A stretch of DNA of 64,000 nt from Nonomuraea cavernae (GTDB taxonomy: Bacteria; Actinomycetota; Actinomycetes; Streptosporangiales; Streptosporangiaceae), in assembly GCF_014646355.1 (NCBI RefSeq), contig NZ_BMNH01000018.1:80330-144329 (forward strand), given 5' to 3'. The translations under genes were made by a program, and so were the position numbers. The notes under the pieces were generated by a model. It was given only the letters and a program-made list of their open reading frames with translations, did no database searches and was not told where the DNA came from. This document shows positions 34,530 to 44,215 of the stretch, in pieces. Each line of letters starts with the position of its first letter. The first letter of the stretch is position 1.

Positions 34530-35372
34530 ATGCGGTTAGGTGTGATGTTCGACCGCGGGCTGCCGCCGGAGCGGCTCGTGCCGTTCGCCCGCGAGCTCGA
34601 CGCCGCCGACGGGGTGTCCGACCTGTGGGTCGTGGAGGACCTCGGCTGGACGGGCGCCATCTCCTCGGCGGCGACGGCGCTGGCCATGACCTCGCGGCTG
34701 CGCGTGGGCATCGGCATCACGCCCGCTCCCCTGCGCAACCCCGCGCTGCTGGCCATGGAGCTGGGCAATCTCGCCCGCCTGCATCCCGGGCGGCTCGCGG
34801 CGGGCATCGGGCACGGGGTGCCCGCGTGGATGCGGCAGGCGGGGGCCGCCGTGTCGTCCCCGCTGAGCCTGCTGGAGGAGACGATCACCTCGGTCCAGGG
34901 GCTGCTCAGGGGCGAGACGGTGACCATGCGCGGCCGTCACGTGCGGCTCGACGGCGTCTCACTCGTCCACCCGCCCGCCGAGCCGCCTCCGCTGCTGGCC
35001 GGGGTGGTCGGCCCTCGCTCGCTGGCGCTGTCGGGCCGGCTGGCGCAGGGCACGATCATCCCCGAAGGGCTGGGGCCCCGGCAGCTCCCGTCGATCCTCG
35101 GGCACATCGACACGCCTGACGGGCACGAGCTGGTGGCCTTCGTCCACCTGTGCCTGGGCGACGACGCCCGCGAGGTCATGCGGTCCGCCGTCGAGGACCA
35201 GGCCGGGTTCCTCGGGCTGCCGCCCGACGAGCTGGTCACGGCCTCGGGCTCGCCCGCCGAGGCCGCCGCCCAGGTGAGGGAGCTGTGGAAGGCGGGCGTG
35301 TCTACCGTGGTGGTGCGCCCCCTGGGCGCTGACCCCTTATCGCACGTACGAGGGCTGCTGGCCGCCCTCTGA
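34530..35372 (+). CDS. LLM-class (luciferase-like, probably F420- or FMN-dependent) oxidoreductase
   Basis: A 280-residue TIM-barrel protein of the bacterial luciferase-like monooxygenase superfamily. It begins MRLGVMFDRGLPPERL and contains SDLWVVEDLGWTGAISSAATAL, RLRVGIGITPAPLRNPALLAMELGNLARL and GRLAAGIGHG, the standard strand pattern. Many actinobacterial members use coenzyme F420, which this organism can make (FbiC at the left edge). The ATG at 34530 follows GGGGAG; a GTG at 34506 is in frame. The substrate is not predictable. Confidence 0.85.
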   Translation: MRLGVMFDRGLPPERLVPFARELDAADGVSDLWVVEDLGWTGAISSAATALAMTSRLRVGIGITPAPLRNPALLAMELGNLARLHPGRLAAGIGHGVPAWMRQAGAAVSSPLSLLEETITSVQGLLRGETVTMRGRHVRLDGVSLVHPPAEPPPLLAGVVGPRSLALSGRLAQGTIIPEGLGPRQLPSILGHIDTPDGHELVAFVHLCLGDDAREVMRSAVEDQAGFLGLPPDELVTASGSPAEAAAQVRELWKAGVSTVVVRPLGADPLSHVRGLLAAL

Positions 35373-35523
35373 GATCCCGCGCGTTCTCGTACGGCACGGT
35401 GCGGAGACTCGCCGTCCGGGTAAGAGGACGCGCCCGTACGGCGGGCAGGAGCGGCCGAACGGCGGAGGCGGGTCGGCCGGATGACCGATGGCGGCTCGCC
35501 CGCGCCGGACCAGGATTTACGGC

Positions 35524-36243
35524 ATGAGGCGAATCATGGCAAGCGCGGTTCTGGTCGCGCTGGGGATGGCGGGCGGATGTGGGCTGGACGCCGAGGAGGT
35601 GCACGACGGCCGGACCTTCCAGCATTCCGGTGACCGGCTCACCATCGCGTCGTCACTGGGCGGGCTGCGCGTCCTGCCGGGCACCGGTACGGAGATCCGG
35701 GTGGACCGGTGGGCCAAGGGCAAGGCGGCACAGGAGGGCAACACGTCCTGGTCGCTGAAGGACGGCACGCTGCGGCTGAGCGCCGACTGCGCCATGATCG
35801 TCGGCGACTGCGGCGCCCGTTACCACGTCAGGGTGCCCTCCGGGACCCGACTCGTGATCGAGGCCAGCGAGGGGGTGGTCCTCGACGGGCTGCCTCAGGA
35901 CATTGACGTGTCGGCCTCCGGGCCGATCAGGGCGTACGGCACGTCGGGCAGGTTGCGACTGCTGGCCGAGGACAGTGTGATCGCGGGCGACCGGCTCAGG
36001 TCGCCCAGCGTCCGGGCCCGGACCGCCAGTGGGTCGATCAACCTCTCGTTCGCCGCGCCACCGGCCAAGGTGGACGCGGTGTCCCGCGAAGGGCGGGTCA
36101 CCACGACGGTCCCGGACGGCGCCTACCGGGTCACGGCCAGGAGCACGCACGGCAGGGTGTGGTCGCAGCTCAAGAACGCCAAGAGCGACAACGCCGTCAT
36201 CGCGAAAAGCACCTCCGGCGATGTCCGGATAATCGCGAAATGA
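35524..36243 (+). CDS. Putative lipoprotein with beta-rich DUF4097-like domain
   Basis: A 239-residue exported protein. The signal sequence MRRIMASAVLVALGMAGGC ends in a lipobox-like AGGC with Cys19 as the likely lipidated residue. The rest is a repetitive beta-strand domain (LTIASSLGGLRVLPGTGTEIRV, IRAYGTSGRLRLLAEDSV, RARTASGSINLSF, KSTSGDVRIIAK), the pattern of DUF4097-type beta-helical putative adhesins or envelope sensors. No catalytic residues are apparent. It stands alone between the oxidoreductase and the convergent phosphatase gene. Confidence 0.7.
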   Translation: MRRIMASAVLVALGMAGGCGLDAEEVHDGRTFQHSGDRLTIASSLGGLRVLPGTGTEIRVDRWAKGKAAQEGNTSWSLKDGTLRLSADCAMIVGDCGARYHVRVPSGTRLVIEASEGVVLDGLPQDIDVSASGPIRAYGTSGRLRLLAEDSVIAGDRLRSPSVRARTASGSINLSFAAPPAKVDAVSREGRVTTTVPDGAYRVTARSTHGRVWSQLKNAKSDNAVIAKSTSGDVRIIAK

Positions 36244-36332
36244 CCTGATATCGCGACACGAATGCCGCGCTCCCGTTTCCATCGGCAATAGCCACCGTCC
36301 GGGGCGGCAAAGCGCGCTTCACCCCGAATGCG

Positions 36333-37754
36333 CTAACAAAGAGGAGTGGTTCGCTCCACCGGCATCGCCTTGGCAAGGAGTAAAGCGATGTCGTCCCGCT
36401 TGTCGGCGGGACGCTGGGCTTTGACGATCAGGTCACAGATCCGCTCGATCTCCCGCGGCGGGCCGGTCAGCAGCGAGCACAGGTCGGCGATGCCGTCACT
36501 GATGCTCCGGTCGCGGGTCTCCACCAGCCCGTCGGTGTAGAGGGCGAGCATGCCACCGGCGGGCATGGTGGCCTCGCAGATCTCCAGCCGCTCGCCGCCG
36601 ACTCCGAGGGGCGGCCCCGGCACGACCGGGACGATCTCGGCCAGGCCGTTCGGCCTGACCAGCACGGGCGGCACGTGCCCGGCGCTGGCGATCGCGAGGG
36701 CCCCGGTCGCCCGGTCGTACGTCGCGTAGACGCAGGTCGCGAGCTGGTCGGCGTCAAGCTGCTGAGCCACCCGGTTCAGCCGGAACAGCAGCTCACCCGG
36801 ATCCAGATCGAGGCTGGCCAGGGTCTGGGTGGCGGTCCGCAGCTGGCCCATCGTCGCCGCGGCCCGGATGCCGTGGCCCATGACATCGCCGACGACGAGC
36901 GCCGTACGCTCGTCCGAAAGCCGGATCACGTCGAACCAGTCGCCGCCCACGTGGGCCAGGTCGCCGGCGGGCAGGTAACGGTAGCCGATCTCCAGGCCAG
37001 GAGACTCCTGAAGGAGGGTGGGGAGCAGGGCGCTCTGCAAGGTGAGCGCCGTGCGCCGCTCACGGCCGTAGAGCCGGGCGTTGTCGATGCAGATCGCGGT
37101 GCGCGCCGCGAGCTCCTCCGCGAGCGCGATGTCGCCGTCCTGGAACGGCTCGCTGGACTCCCGGCGTACCAGCACGAAGAATCCGAGCACATTGCCGCGG
37201 GCGACCAGCGGCGTGACGAGGAACGAGCAGCCGGGCAGCAACCGGGCGATGATCGGGCGGCCGAACGCCTCGGCGTTCTCGTCGCCGACGGCCTGTTCCA
37301 GCCTGGGCACCAACACGGTCTTGGCGGTGGCCATGGCCTGCCCCTGCGGCAGCAGCGGCGGGTAGACCGCGACCTCGCCGACCGGGAAGGCGGTGTTCCA
37401 GTCCCAGGGGTTGTCGACCGCCACGGCGGTGGCCACCCGCCGGACCAGCGCGGAGCCGTCCTTGGGGCGGACGGGGAACTCTCCTTCGGTGATGAGTCGT
37501 TCCTGGACCATGATCCCGCCGGTGTCGGCGAACCTCGGCACGGCGACGTCCAGGACCTCGCGGCAGGTGTGAGCCAGGTCAAGAGTGCTGCCGATGCGCG
37601 TGCTCGCGTCATTGAGGAACGCGAGCCGCTCCTGTGAGGAGGCGGCGGCACTCAACCGTAACTCGATACGACTGCGAGGGTCCTTGATCAGAAAACCAGG
37701 ATTCACCGGGACGTCGCCCTCCAGTTGGCTACAAAACACTGCTAATCGAGCCAT
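36333..37754 (-). CDS. GAF-SpoIIE (PP2C-type) serine phosphatase
   Basis: A 473-residue cytoplasmic regulator. Residues ~50-225 form a GAF sensor domain (RLAFLNDASTRIGSTLDLAHTCREVLD...LFVLVRRESSEPF-like text). Residues ~245-465 are the SpoIIE/RsbU phosphatase: AGDLAHVGGDWFDVIRL, LVVGDVMGHGIRAAATM, LYTDGLVETRD and RDDIALLLA carry the metal-binding aspartates. Such enzymes dephosphorylate STAS antagonists to switch on alternative sigma factors. The STAS protein at 33111-33458 is a possible substrate. Start context is uncertain; a GTG about 15 codons downstream also fits. Confidence 0.85.
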   Translation of the reverse strand: MARLAVFCSQLEGDVPVNPGFLIKDPRSRIELRLSAAASSQERLAFLNDASTRIGSTLDLAHTCREVLDVAVPRFADTGGIMVQERLITEGEFPVRPKDGSALVRRVATAVAVDNPWDWNTAFPVGEVAVYPPLLPQGQAMATAKTVLVPRLEQAVGDENAEAFGRPIIARLLPGCSFLVTPLVARGNVLGFFVLVRRESSEPFQDGDIALAEELAARTAICIDNARLYGRERRTALTLQSALLPTLLQESPGLEIGYRYLPAGDLAHVGGDWFDVIRLSDERTALVVGDVMGHGIRAAATMGQLRTATQTLASLDLDPGELLFRLNRVAQQLDADQLATCVYATYDRATGALAIASAGHVPPVLVRPNGLAEIVPVVPGPPLGVGGERLEICEATMPAGGMLALYTDGLVETRDRSISDGIADLCSLLTGPPREIERICDLIVKAQRPADKRDDIALLLAKAMPVERTTPLC

Positions 37755-37869
37755 AAGAAGACTCGCGATGAGGCGAAATTACCGCTTTATTCGTTAGATC
37801 CATAGCGCGAAAACGGAAGCGCTCATTCGATGCGACCATGCGACTCCCCGTGCGCTCAAGGAATGGGCA

Positions 37870-40077
37870 TCAGTGCGGCGGAGCGAGGTGCAGGCGGACC
37901 GGCTCGGACAGGGCAGCGCGCGCGCCCTCGAAATCGGCCAGCCGGGCGGCCACCGTCGCGACCGCGAGCCGTTCCGGCAGAACGGCGCCGAACTTCAGCC
38001 CGTGGACGGCGCGGCGATCGACGTCGGGCAACACCAGCAGCTCGCCGTCGTCCGTCCTGGCGCGGGCCTCGTGCCAGGCTGCGGGAGTCAGGTCCTCCCG
38101 CAGCCGGACGGAGAAGTCCGTCGGCCGCTGGACCGGGTCGGCGATCGAGGGCAGCGACGCGGCGAGCGTGGCATTGGCCCGGTGACCGGCCCAGGTCCAC
38201 CACCGCACGTCGTCACCGGCCCGAGTCACCAGTGTTCCGCCGGGGTGCACGACGCCGGGGGCCTCCTCGTCACGCCATTCGGCCAGGCAGTCCTGAGCCC
38301 GGCGGGTCAACGACACCGGCGGATCGGCGCCCAGCAGCACCTCCCGCATGGCGCGCGTCAGAGCGTACGACAGGCCGGTGATGCCGCCGCTGGTCCACTT
38401 GGCCACGCCTCCGCGTTCGGCCGGTTCCACGAAGACCCTCTTACGCGCCCAGTCGATGAAGGTCACCCGCCAGCTCCGGCCGCCGAGGAGCAACAGGCGG
38501 GGGCCGGGCCTCTCCTCGGTCAGCACCGAAGCATCGGCCTGCCCGATCTCCTGACGCCCGGCCAGCACTGTGAACTGCGGAGGCGCGGTGAAGGACGCCG
38601 TCAGCTCGATGAAGTGACGCCGTCCGAATCGCCGCTCGGCCTCGGGGCCGACGAACAACATGCCGCCGTCCAGGTCGAGGAATCCCGCGCCGACCAGGTG
38701 GCGGAGGATGGGCTCCGCCGAGCGATCGAAGGGGGCCAGGCCGTTCCACTCCTCCGGCCACAGCCGATCACCGATCGCGCGCCGCTGGAGGGTGACGGCG
38801 AGGAGTTGCTGGGCGACCAGGTGGCGGGGCTCCGGCGGTGGGATCACCGGCTCGACCCAGCCCTGTCCCCACAGGTGGAGCAGGCCCGCGGCCTGGAGCA
38901 GGCTCTCCCTTCGTGTCGCGAGGACCAGGCAGTTGCGTACGGTGCCGGCGCGTCGCCCTGTCCGCCCGATGCGCTGCAGGAACGACGCGACGGTGCGGGG
39001 CGAGTCGATCTGGATGACGCGGTCCAGGTCGCCCACGTCGATGCCGAGTTCGAGAGTGGAGGTCGACACGATCACGCAGTCACGCGCCTCCGCGAAAGCC
39101 CTTTCTGCCCGCGCCCGCTCCTCGGCGGCCAGCGAGGCGTGCGACAGGAACACCGTGACCTCGCGGTCGCGCAGGGCAGCGCCCAGTTGTTCCACCTGTC
39201 GCCGTGAGTCGCAGAACACCAGGCGCTTCTCGCCACGATGAAGTGCGGTGATCAGCTTGGCGGCGTTGGCGGGCGAGCCGACGTAGTCGAGTTCGACCTC
39301 GCCGAGCGAGCCGGAACCGAGCGAGCCGGAACCGGGCGAGCCGGAACCGGGCGAGCCGGAACCAGACGGGCGGGAACCAGACGGGCCGGAACCGGGCGGG
39401 ACCGGGCCCGGCATCGCGGAGGCGATCACCTGCCCGGTTCGCTTTGCGGCGTCTGCCCCCTGCAACCACCTGAGCAGCTCCGGCGGGTTGCCCACGGTGG
39501 CCGACAGGCCGACGCGCTGGATAGGGTGCCCGGTCACGCGTTCCAGTCGTTCGAGCACGGCAAGCAGGTGCCAGCCCCGGTCGTCGCCGGCGAAGGCGTG
39601 CAGCTCGTCCACGACCACCGCTCGCACCTTTCCCAGCAGGTGCGCATGGTCGGTTTTCGCGCCGATCAGCAGCGCTTCGAGCGACTCGGGGGTGGTGAGC
39701 AGGATGTCCGGCGGATCGGTACGGAGCCGCTGCCGCTGCGACTCCCGAATGTCGCCGTGCCAGAGCGCGGCCCGGCGCCCCAGCCACTGGGCGTAGGAGT
39801 CGATCCGGCTGACGAGGTTGTTGAGCAGCGCCTTGAGCGGACACACGTACAGGACGGACAGTCCGGTCCAGCGCCGGACGCTCATCGCGGACAGCAGCGG
39901 AAAGCAGGCCGCCTCCGTCTTGCCTCCGGCGGTCTGGGCGAGCAGCACCGCGTCGTCGCCGTCCATCAGCGGTTGGATCGCCGCCCGCTGCAACGGGCGG
40001 AGGTCGGGCCAGCCGAGGGTGTTGACGATGTGGTGCAGGACGACCGGGTCCAGCCGCTCCACCGGATCGGCCATCAC
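37870..40077 (-). CDS. brxHI: BREX type-2 associated DEAD/DEAH helicase BrxHI
   Basis: A 735-residue Lhr-like superfamily-2 helicase. Motif I is LLAQTAGGKTEAACF (K53), motif II VVVDELHAFAGDD, motif III GLSATVGNP, and motif VI LQRIGRTGRRAG. A Gly/Ser/Pro-rich insert (about residues 225-265, PGSGSPGSGSLGSGS-like) is encoded by 15-bp DNA repeats at about 39300-39400. In type-2 BREX loci this helicase is the last gene after pglZ and brxD, as here. Its GTG/ATG start overlaps the brxD stop. The role is presumed to be DNA processing during phage restriction. Confidence 0.88.
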   Translation of the reverse strand: MMADPVERLDPVVLHHIVNTLGWPDLRPLQRAAIQPLMDGDDAVLLAQTAGGKTEAACFPLLSAMSVRRWTGLSVLYVCPLKALLNNLVSRIDSYAQWLGRRAALWHGDIRESQRQRLRTDPPDILLTTPESLEALLIGAKTDHAHLLGKVRAVVVDELHAFAGDDRGWHLLAVLERLERVTGHPIQRVGLSATVGNPPELLRWLQGADAAKRTGQVIASAMPGPVPPGSGPSGSRPSGSGSPGSGSPGSGSLGSGSLGEVELDYVGSPANAAKLITALHRGEKRLVFCDSRRQVEQLGAALRDREVTVFLSHASLAAEERARAERAFAEARDCVIVSTSTLELGIDVGDLDRVIQIDSPRTVASFLQRIGRTGRRAGTVRNCLVLATRRESLLQAAGLLHLWGQGWVEPVIPPPEPRHLVAQQLLAVTLQRRAIGDRLWPEEWNGLAPFDRSAEPILRHLVGAGFLDLDGGMLFVGPEAERRFGRRHFIELTASFTAPPQFTVLAGRQEIGQADASVLTEERPGPRLLLLGGRSWRVTFIDWARKRVFVEPAERGGVAKWTSGGITGLSYALTRAMREVLLGADPPVSLTRRAQDCLAEWRDEEAPGVVHPGGTLVTRAGDDVRWWTWAGHRANATLAASLPSIADPVQRPTDFSVRLREDLTPAAWHEARARTDDGELLVLPDVDRRAVHGLKFGAVLPERLAVATVAARLADFEGARAALSEPVRLHLAPPH

Positions 40078-41387
40078 AGGTCCAGGTCGACGTCGTCCAC
40101 CGACGCGGCGAGGTTTCGCTCCGTCTCGGTGAGCTCGTCGCTCGCCAGCGTCAGCCGGTAGTGACGTCGGGGGTCGAAGTCCTCGAACTGGTCGATCCGG
40201 TCGAGCACGTCACCCACGAGCTTCTTCAGGAACAGCCGGGGCGCCACACCTGCCCGGCCGCCGAGCGCCCCGCCGACCGCCCGCGCGAGATCGGCGACGT
40301 ACGCGTCGTCGGCGACGGTCTTGACCCGTTCGGAAGCGCCGGCCGTGTACAGGTCACGGATGGTCAGCCCCAGGTCCACCAGGGACTCCTGGGTGAAGCC
40401 GGGCAGCCGGAGCTGCACCGCCCGGGGGTTGTCGAAGCGCGGGTCGGTGGTGAAGTCGGTCGCCAGGCGTTGCGCCAGCGGCGCGAGCCGCTGCACGCCC
40501 TGCTGCCCGTCGTAGAAGGCCGGCGTGCCGGTGATCACCAGGTAGAGGCCGGGGAAGCGCCCGGAGTGCACCTCGTCGATGAGCTGCCGCAGCGCGTTGA
40601 GCGCCTTGTCGCGGGCGTCGGAGCGCACCCGCTGCAGGGTCTCGACCTCGTCCAGCACGAGGAGAAGCCCGGGATGCCCGCTGTCGCGCAACACGGTCAG
40701 CAACCCCTGCAGGAAGCCGAACGCCCCGAAGTGGTCGAGGTCGCCACGCACCCCGGCGAACCGGCGGGCGGTCGCCGCGACGTGGGGCTGCCCGCCGAGC
40801 CACGCCAGCACGGCCGCCGCCGTCGTGTCGTCCCCGCCGAGCAGCGCGGCCCGGTAGCCGCGCAGGGCGGTCGCGAAGGCGGGGGCCTGCCGTGACACCT
40901 CGGCCAGCCGTGCCGCCAGCAGCTTCTCTACCTCGCCGGGCAGCTCGTCCTCGCCGGCCCCGCCGGCGAGCGCGTCCTCCTCCAGCGCGTAGAACCAGGC
41001 GTCCACCACCGGCCGCAACGCGCTGGGCGGGAAGCTGGCGGTGGTGAGCCGCTCGGTCAGCCGCCGGTAGACGGTCTCCAGCTTGTGCAGCGGCGTCTCG
41101 GTCTCGGATATCTGGATCTCGGCGACCGCGAAGTTGCGTCTCCTGGCCCGCTCACCGAGCCACCGGGAGAAGAACGTCTTGCCGGACCCGTATTCACCCC
41201 TGACCGCCTTGAACACCGCTCCGCCGGCCGCGACGGCGTCCAGCTCGGCGTCGAGCGCCGCCTCGAACCGGCCCAGGCCCGTGGCGAGCAGGTCGAGCCC
41301 GCTCTCCGGCACGGCGCCGCGCCGCAGCGCGTCGATCACCGCGCGCCGTCGCGTGGCGCTGACCTGGGCGGATCTGGTGGAGCTCAC
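40074..41387 (-). CDS. brxD: BREX ATP-binding protein BrxD
   Basis: A 437-residue ATPase of the BREX BrxD family. Walker A is FKAVRGEYGSGKTFFSRWL (K70) and Walker B is LLLVLDEVETLQRV. The text LPGFTQESLVDLGLTIRDLY and the C-terminal FDPRRHYRLTLASDELTETE are typical of the family. The start is GTG at 41385-41387, six bases beyond the pglZ stop; the stop overlaps the helicase start. It is an AAA+-like motor or regulator within the defence complex. Confidence 0.9.
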   Translation of the reverse strand: MSSTRSAQVSATRRRAVIDALRRGAVPESGLDLLATGLGRFEAALDAELDAVAAGGAVFKAVRGEYGSGKTFFSRWLGERARRRNFAVAEIQISETETPLHKLETVYRRLTERLTTASFPPSALRPVVDAWFYALEEDALAGGAGEDELPGEVEKLLAARLAEVSRQAPAFATALRGYRAALLGGDDTTAAAVLAWLGGQPHVAATARRFAGVRGDLDHFGAFGFLQGLLTVLRDSGHPGLLLVLDEVETLQRVRSDARDKALNALRQLIDEVHSGRFPGLYLVITGTPAFYDGQQGVQRLAPLAQRLATDFTTDPRFDNPRAVQLRLPGFTQESLVDLGLTIRDLYTAGASERVKTVADDAYVADLARAVGGALGGRAGVAPRLFLKKLVGDVLDRIDQFEDFDPRRHYRLTLASDELTETERNLAASVDDVDLDL

Positions 41388-41392
41388 GTCGA

Positions 41393-44215
41393 TCAGTGTC
41401 CCAGCTCGAACTGGTCCCGCAGCAGTGCCGTGTTCAGCCGCAGGGTCCGTCCGTCCGGGAGCGTCTCCAGGACCTGCACCCCGTCGTAGTTGAGGAGTTG
41501 GCGCAGCACGGCGGCGAAACCGTCGGCCCGACTGGCCGGGTAGCCGATGCGCTGCGCCAGGGCGGTGGCCGGGAGGGTGCCCGCGTCGAGCAGGACACGG
41601 ATCGCTTGGTCGACCTTGTCCATGGGAGGTTTGCGCGCCAGGAGGTCCACCTGCTCGCCGAAGGTCTGGGAAGCCAGGAGCGCGTCGGCCAACCGGTCGG
41701 CGGGCGAGCGGAGCCGGGGCGCGAGCAGCGTGTCCTCCGCCGGAGCGAGGACCACGTCGAACAGCGCGTCTCCTGGTTCGGGGCGCGGCTTCGGCCGCTT
41801 CGCGGCCTTCTTGGGCGCAGGCGCGGGAGCGGCAGGTCGTGTCTCTTCCATGGGATCCAGGGACCACCAGGCCGGGCGTTGGTCGCCCAGCTCCCGCCAG
41901 CCCTTGGGCGGCTCCGCGCCGAAGGGCAGGAACGCCAGCACCGGGACGGTGAACTCGGCGACCGAGGCGCCGCCGTGGTAGCCGGCCTTCTGCGAGGTGT
42001 AGCGGGAGTCGGCGTCCCACAAGGCCACGATCTCGGCGCCCGGATCGGGCCACACCACCCGTGGGCCGGAGAGGGTGATCTCGGTCTCCCGCACCGGTCC
42101 GCCCGGCGCGCGGTGGCGGGCGGAGGCGATCCCGTCGCCGTCGAGCTTGATCCCGTGCCGGTCCACCACGTGCCCGTGGTCACTGACGAGGAGGACCGCC
42201 ATGCCCTGGTCCGCCGCCACCCGCAGCAGCTCGCGGAGCTTGCCGATGTCGTCAAGCCGCCAGGCGCCGTCGCCGAGCTTCTGCTCCTTGCCGAGCCGGT
42301 CGTCGATCGTGTTCAGCACCACCGCGACGTGGGTGCGGTCGTCGGCCAGCGCCTGGGTCAGCTCCGGCCCGAACGCGTCGCCGACGCCGGCTGCGCGCAG
42401 ATCGTCCTTGTGGAACACGGCCGCTTGGCCGCCGCCCCAGAAGCGGTGCGCGGGAAACAGCCGCTTCTCGTCGGCCTGCGTGCCCTTCAGCAGTTTCCCG
42501 GCGAACAGGGAGGTGCGGGAGATCGTGGTCAGGGTGGGCAGGGCGGCCGCCATCGCGCGCCGCCGGGGAGCCTGTTCGCCCGGCAGCGGATCGTATTCGG
42601 CCCAGTGCCGCCGTAGCTGCTCCCCCAGCTCGCCGGCGATGGCCGCGCTCATCCCATCCAGTACGAGCAGCAGCACCCGCCGCTCCGCCTTGCCGCCCAC
42701 CACGGGCTTGACCACCCGCGTCAGGAAGGACTCGACGGTGAGCATGCCGCCGGGGTCGGTGCCCACCGCGAGCCTCCGGGCGAAGGAGTGGTCGATCGCC
42801 CGCCGCCGCTCGCGGACCCGGGCTCCCAGCCTGTCGTAGGCGGTTCTCAGCGCGGGTTCGGGGTCACCACCTGCCTCAAGGTGTTCAAGTGCCTGGTCCG
42901 CCCACCCGGTTTCGGACATGTGGCGGTCCATCGCCGCCGCCACCGTCACGGCTTCGGTGGTGGGATCGTTCGCGAGCCATTGGACGAGCCGCTGCGCCAT
43001 CCGCGCCCGCGTGATCCGCACCCGCGCGTCCGGGTCGGCCGCGAGGTGGTGCGCGCCCAGCTCCCGCACGGCGCGCGCGATCAACCGCGGGTCCCCGCCG
43101 GCCAGCGCCCGGCCGGCCGCCGCAAACCGGGCGTCGAGCCCGGCGGCCAGGACCGGGCTCGCCGACGCCGCGTCCTCGGCGCCGAACTGCCTGGCCAGCC
43201 CTCCGGCGCGGTCCAGCAGCTTGGCGGTGATCCGCCGCGCCTGGCGGGCGTGCTCCTCGTCGCCGTCGGCACGGCCCGCCGTCAGCAGCGCGGTCACGAA
43301 CTCCTCACAGGCCCTGCCGAACGGGACGACCAGTGCGTCCAGCGCCTCCGCCGCCACGGCGGGTTCCTCGCCGAACCACCGCTCCGCCCGGCCTCGCGAA
43401 CGGTAGGTCCGCTCGTCGGCCTCGGAGTGCAGCCACAGCGCCGCGCACACCAGCCCGAACGCCACCGAGTCCGGCCCATGCCCGGCCACCACCAGAGCGA
43501 GCAGTGCCCGGCCCGCCTGGTCGTCCTCACCCAGGAACGCCGCCAGGCCGGCGCGCTCCGGACCGCGCAGAGCCAGCAACCGCTCCGGGCCTCCCGGGGT
43601 CAGCGACCACCGCATCAGGGCATGGGTGTCGAGCCCTTCGTCGTCAGGCCGTGGATCGTCGCTGTGTGGATCGTCGCTGTAGCGGCCGAGCCCGAGCCGG
43701 CGCAGGGCCAGCGTGGAAAGCGCGGCGCGTCGCGACAGCACCCCTCCGGCCAGCGGCGGCCAGCCGCCCGGCGGGGTGGCGTCCAGCAGCGCCTCGGCCG
43801 CCCAGTCGTCCTCACGCAGTCGCGGGTCGACCTGCTCGGCCACGAACGCCTCCCGTACGACGTTCCAGCCGTCGACGGTCTGGACGCGCTGCTTGTGCGC
43901 CCGAGCGAGGATCGCCGGGTCCAGCTCGGTCTGCTCCCTGTCGGTCAGCACGACCAGCACGCCGGGGTCGCCCGCGCCGGCCAGGTGACCGAGGACCAGC
44001 TCGTGTACGGCGAGCGGCGACGGCGCCGTGGCCACCCGGGCTCGTTGTCCTTGGCCGAACTCGAGCTCGTCCGGCCCGTCCCACTGCGGAGCGGAACGCA
44101 GGAGCACGACCCGTCGCCGTTCGCCCGGGGAGCCGGTCAGCGACGACTGGGAGGACAGGTACTGGGCGACGGTCACGGCGTTGAGCCGCACCGCGACGGT
44201 GACGGCGGTGCTCAT
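41393..44215 (-). CDS. pglZ: BREX-2 phosphatase PglZ
   Basis: A 940-residue protein with the alkaline-phosphatase-like PglZ domain: VLLLVLDGMSAAIAGELGE (metal-binding Asp), LTTISRTSLFAGKL (nucleophile region Thr/Ser) and AVLLVSDHGHVVDRHG (SDHG metal site). The N-terminal third is alpha-helical and specific to the family; the C-terminus carries a small winged-helix-like tail (ALAQRIGYPASRADGFAAVLRQL). PglZ is the defining protein of all BREX systems. The ATG at 44213-44215 overlaps the pglY stop (ATGA), so the pair is translationally coupled. Confidence 0.92.
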   Translation of the reverse strand: MSTAVTVAVRLNAVTVAQYLSSQSSLTGSPGERRRVVLLRSAPQWDGPDELEFGQGQRARVATAPSPLAVHELVLGHLAGAGDPGVLVVLTDREQTELDPAILARAHKQRVQTVDGWNVVREAFVAEQVDPRLREDDWAAEALLDATPPGGWPPLAGGVLSRRAALSTLALRRLGLGRYSDDPHSDDPRPDDEGLDTHALMRWSLTPGGPERLLALRGPERAGLAAFLGEDDQAGRALLALVVAGHGPDSVAFGLVCAALWLHSEADERTYRSRGRAERWFGEEPAVAAEALDALVVPFGRACEEFVTALLTAGRADGDEEHARQARRITAKLLDRAGGLARQFGAEDAASASPVLAAGLDARFAAAGRALAGGDPRLIARAVRELGAHHLAADPDARVRITRARMAQRLVQWLANDPTTEAVTVAAAMDRHMSETGWADQALEHLEAGGDPEPALRTAYDRLGARVRERRRAIDHSFARRLAVGTDPGGMLTVESFLTRVVKPVVGGKAERRVLLLVLDGMSAAIAGELGEQLRRHWAEYDPLPGEQAPRRRAMAAALPTLTTISRTSLFAGKLLKGTQADEKRLFPAHRFWGGGQAAVFHKDDLRAAGVGDAFGPELTQALADDRTHVAVVLNTIDDRLGKEQKLGDGAWRLDDIGKLRELLRVAADQGMAVLLVSDHGHVVDRHGIKLDGDGIASARHRAPGGPVRETEITLSGPRVVWPDPGAEIVALWDADSRYTSQKAGYHGGASVAEFTVPVLAFLPFGAEPPKGWRELGDQRPAWWSLDPMEETRPAAPAPAPKKAAKRPKPRPEPGDALFDVVLAPAEDTLLAPRLRSPADRLADALLASQTFGEQVDLLARKPPMDKVDQAIRVLLDAGTLPATALAQRIGYPASRADGFAAVLRQLLNYDGVQVLETLPDGRTLRLNTALLRDQFELGH

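Noticed and set aside
40074..42053. Longer start for BrxD inside pglZ
   Set aside because: The extra 222 codons would overlap the conserved C-terminus of PglZ and are Arg/Pro-rich noise; the GTG at 41387 fits BrxD length and operon spacing.
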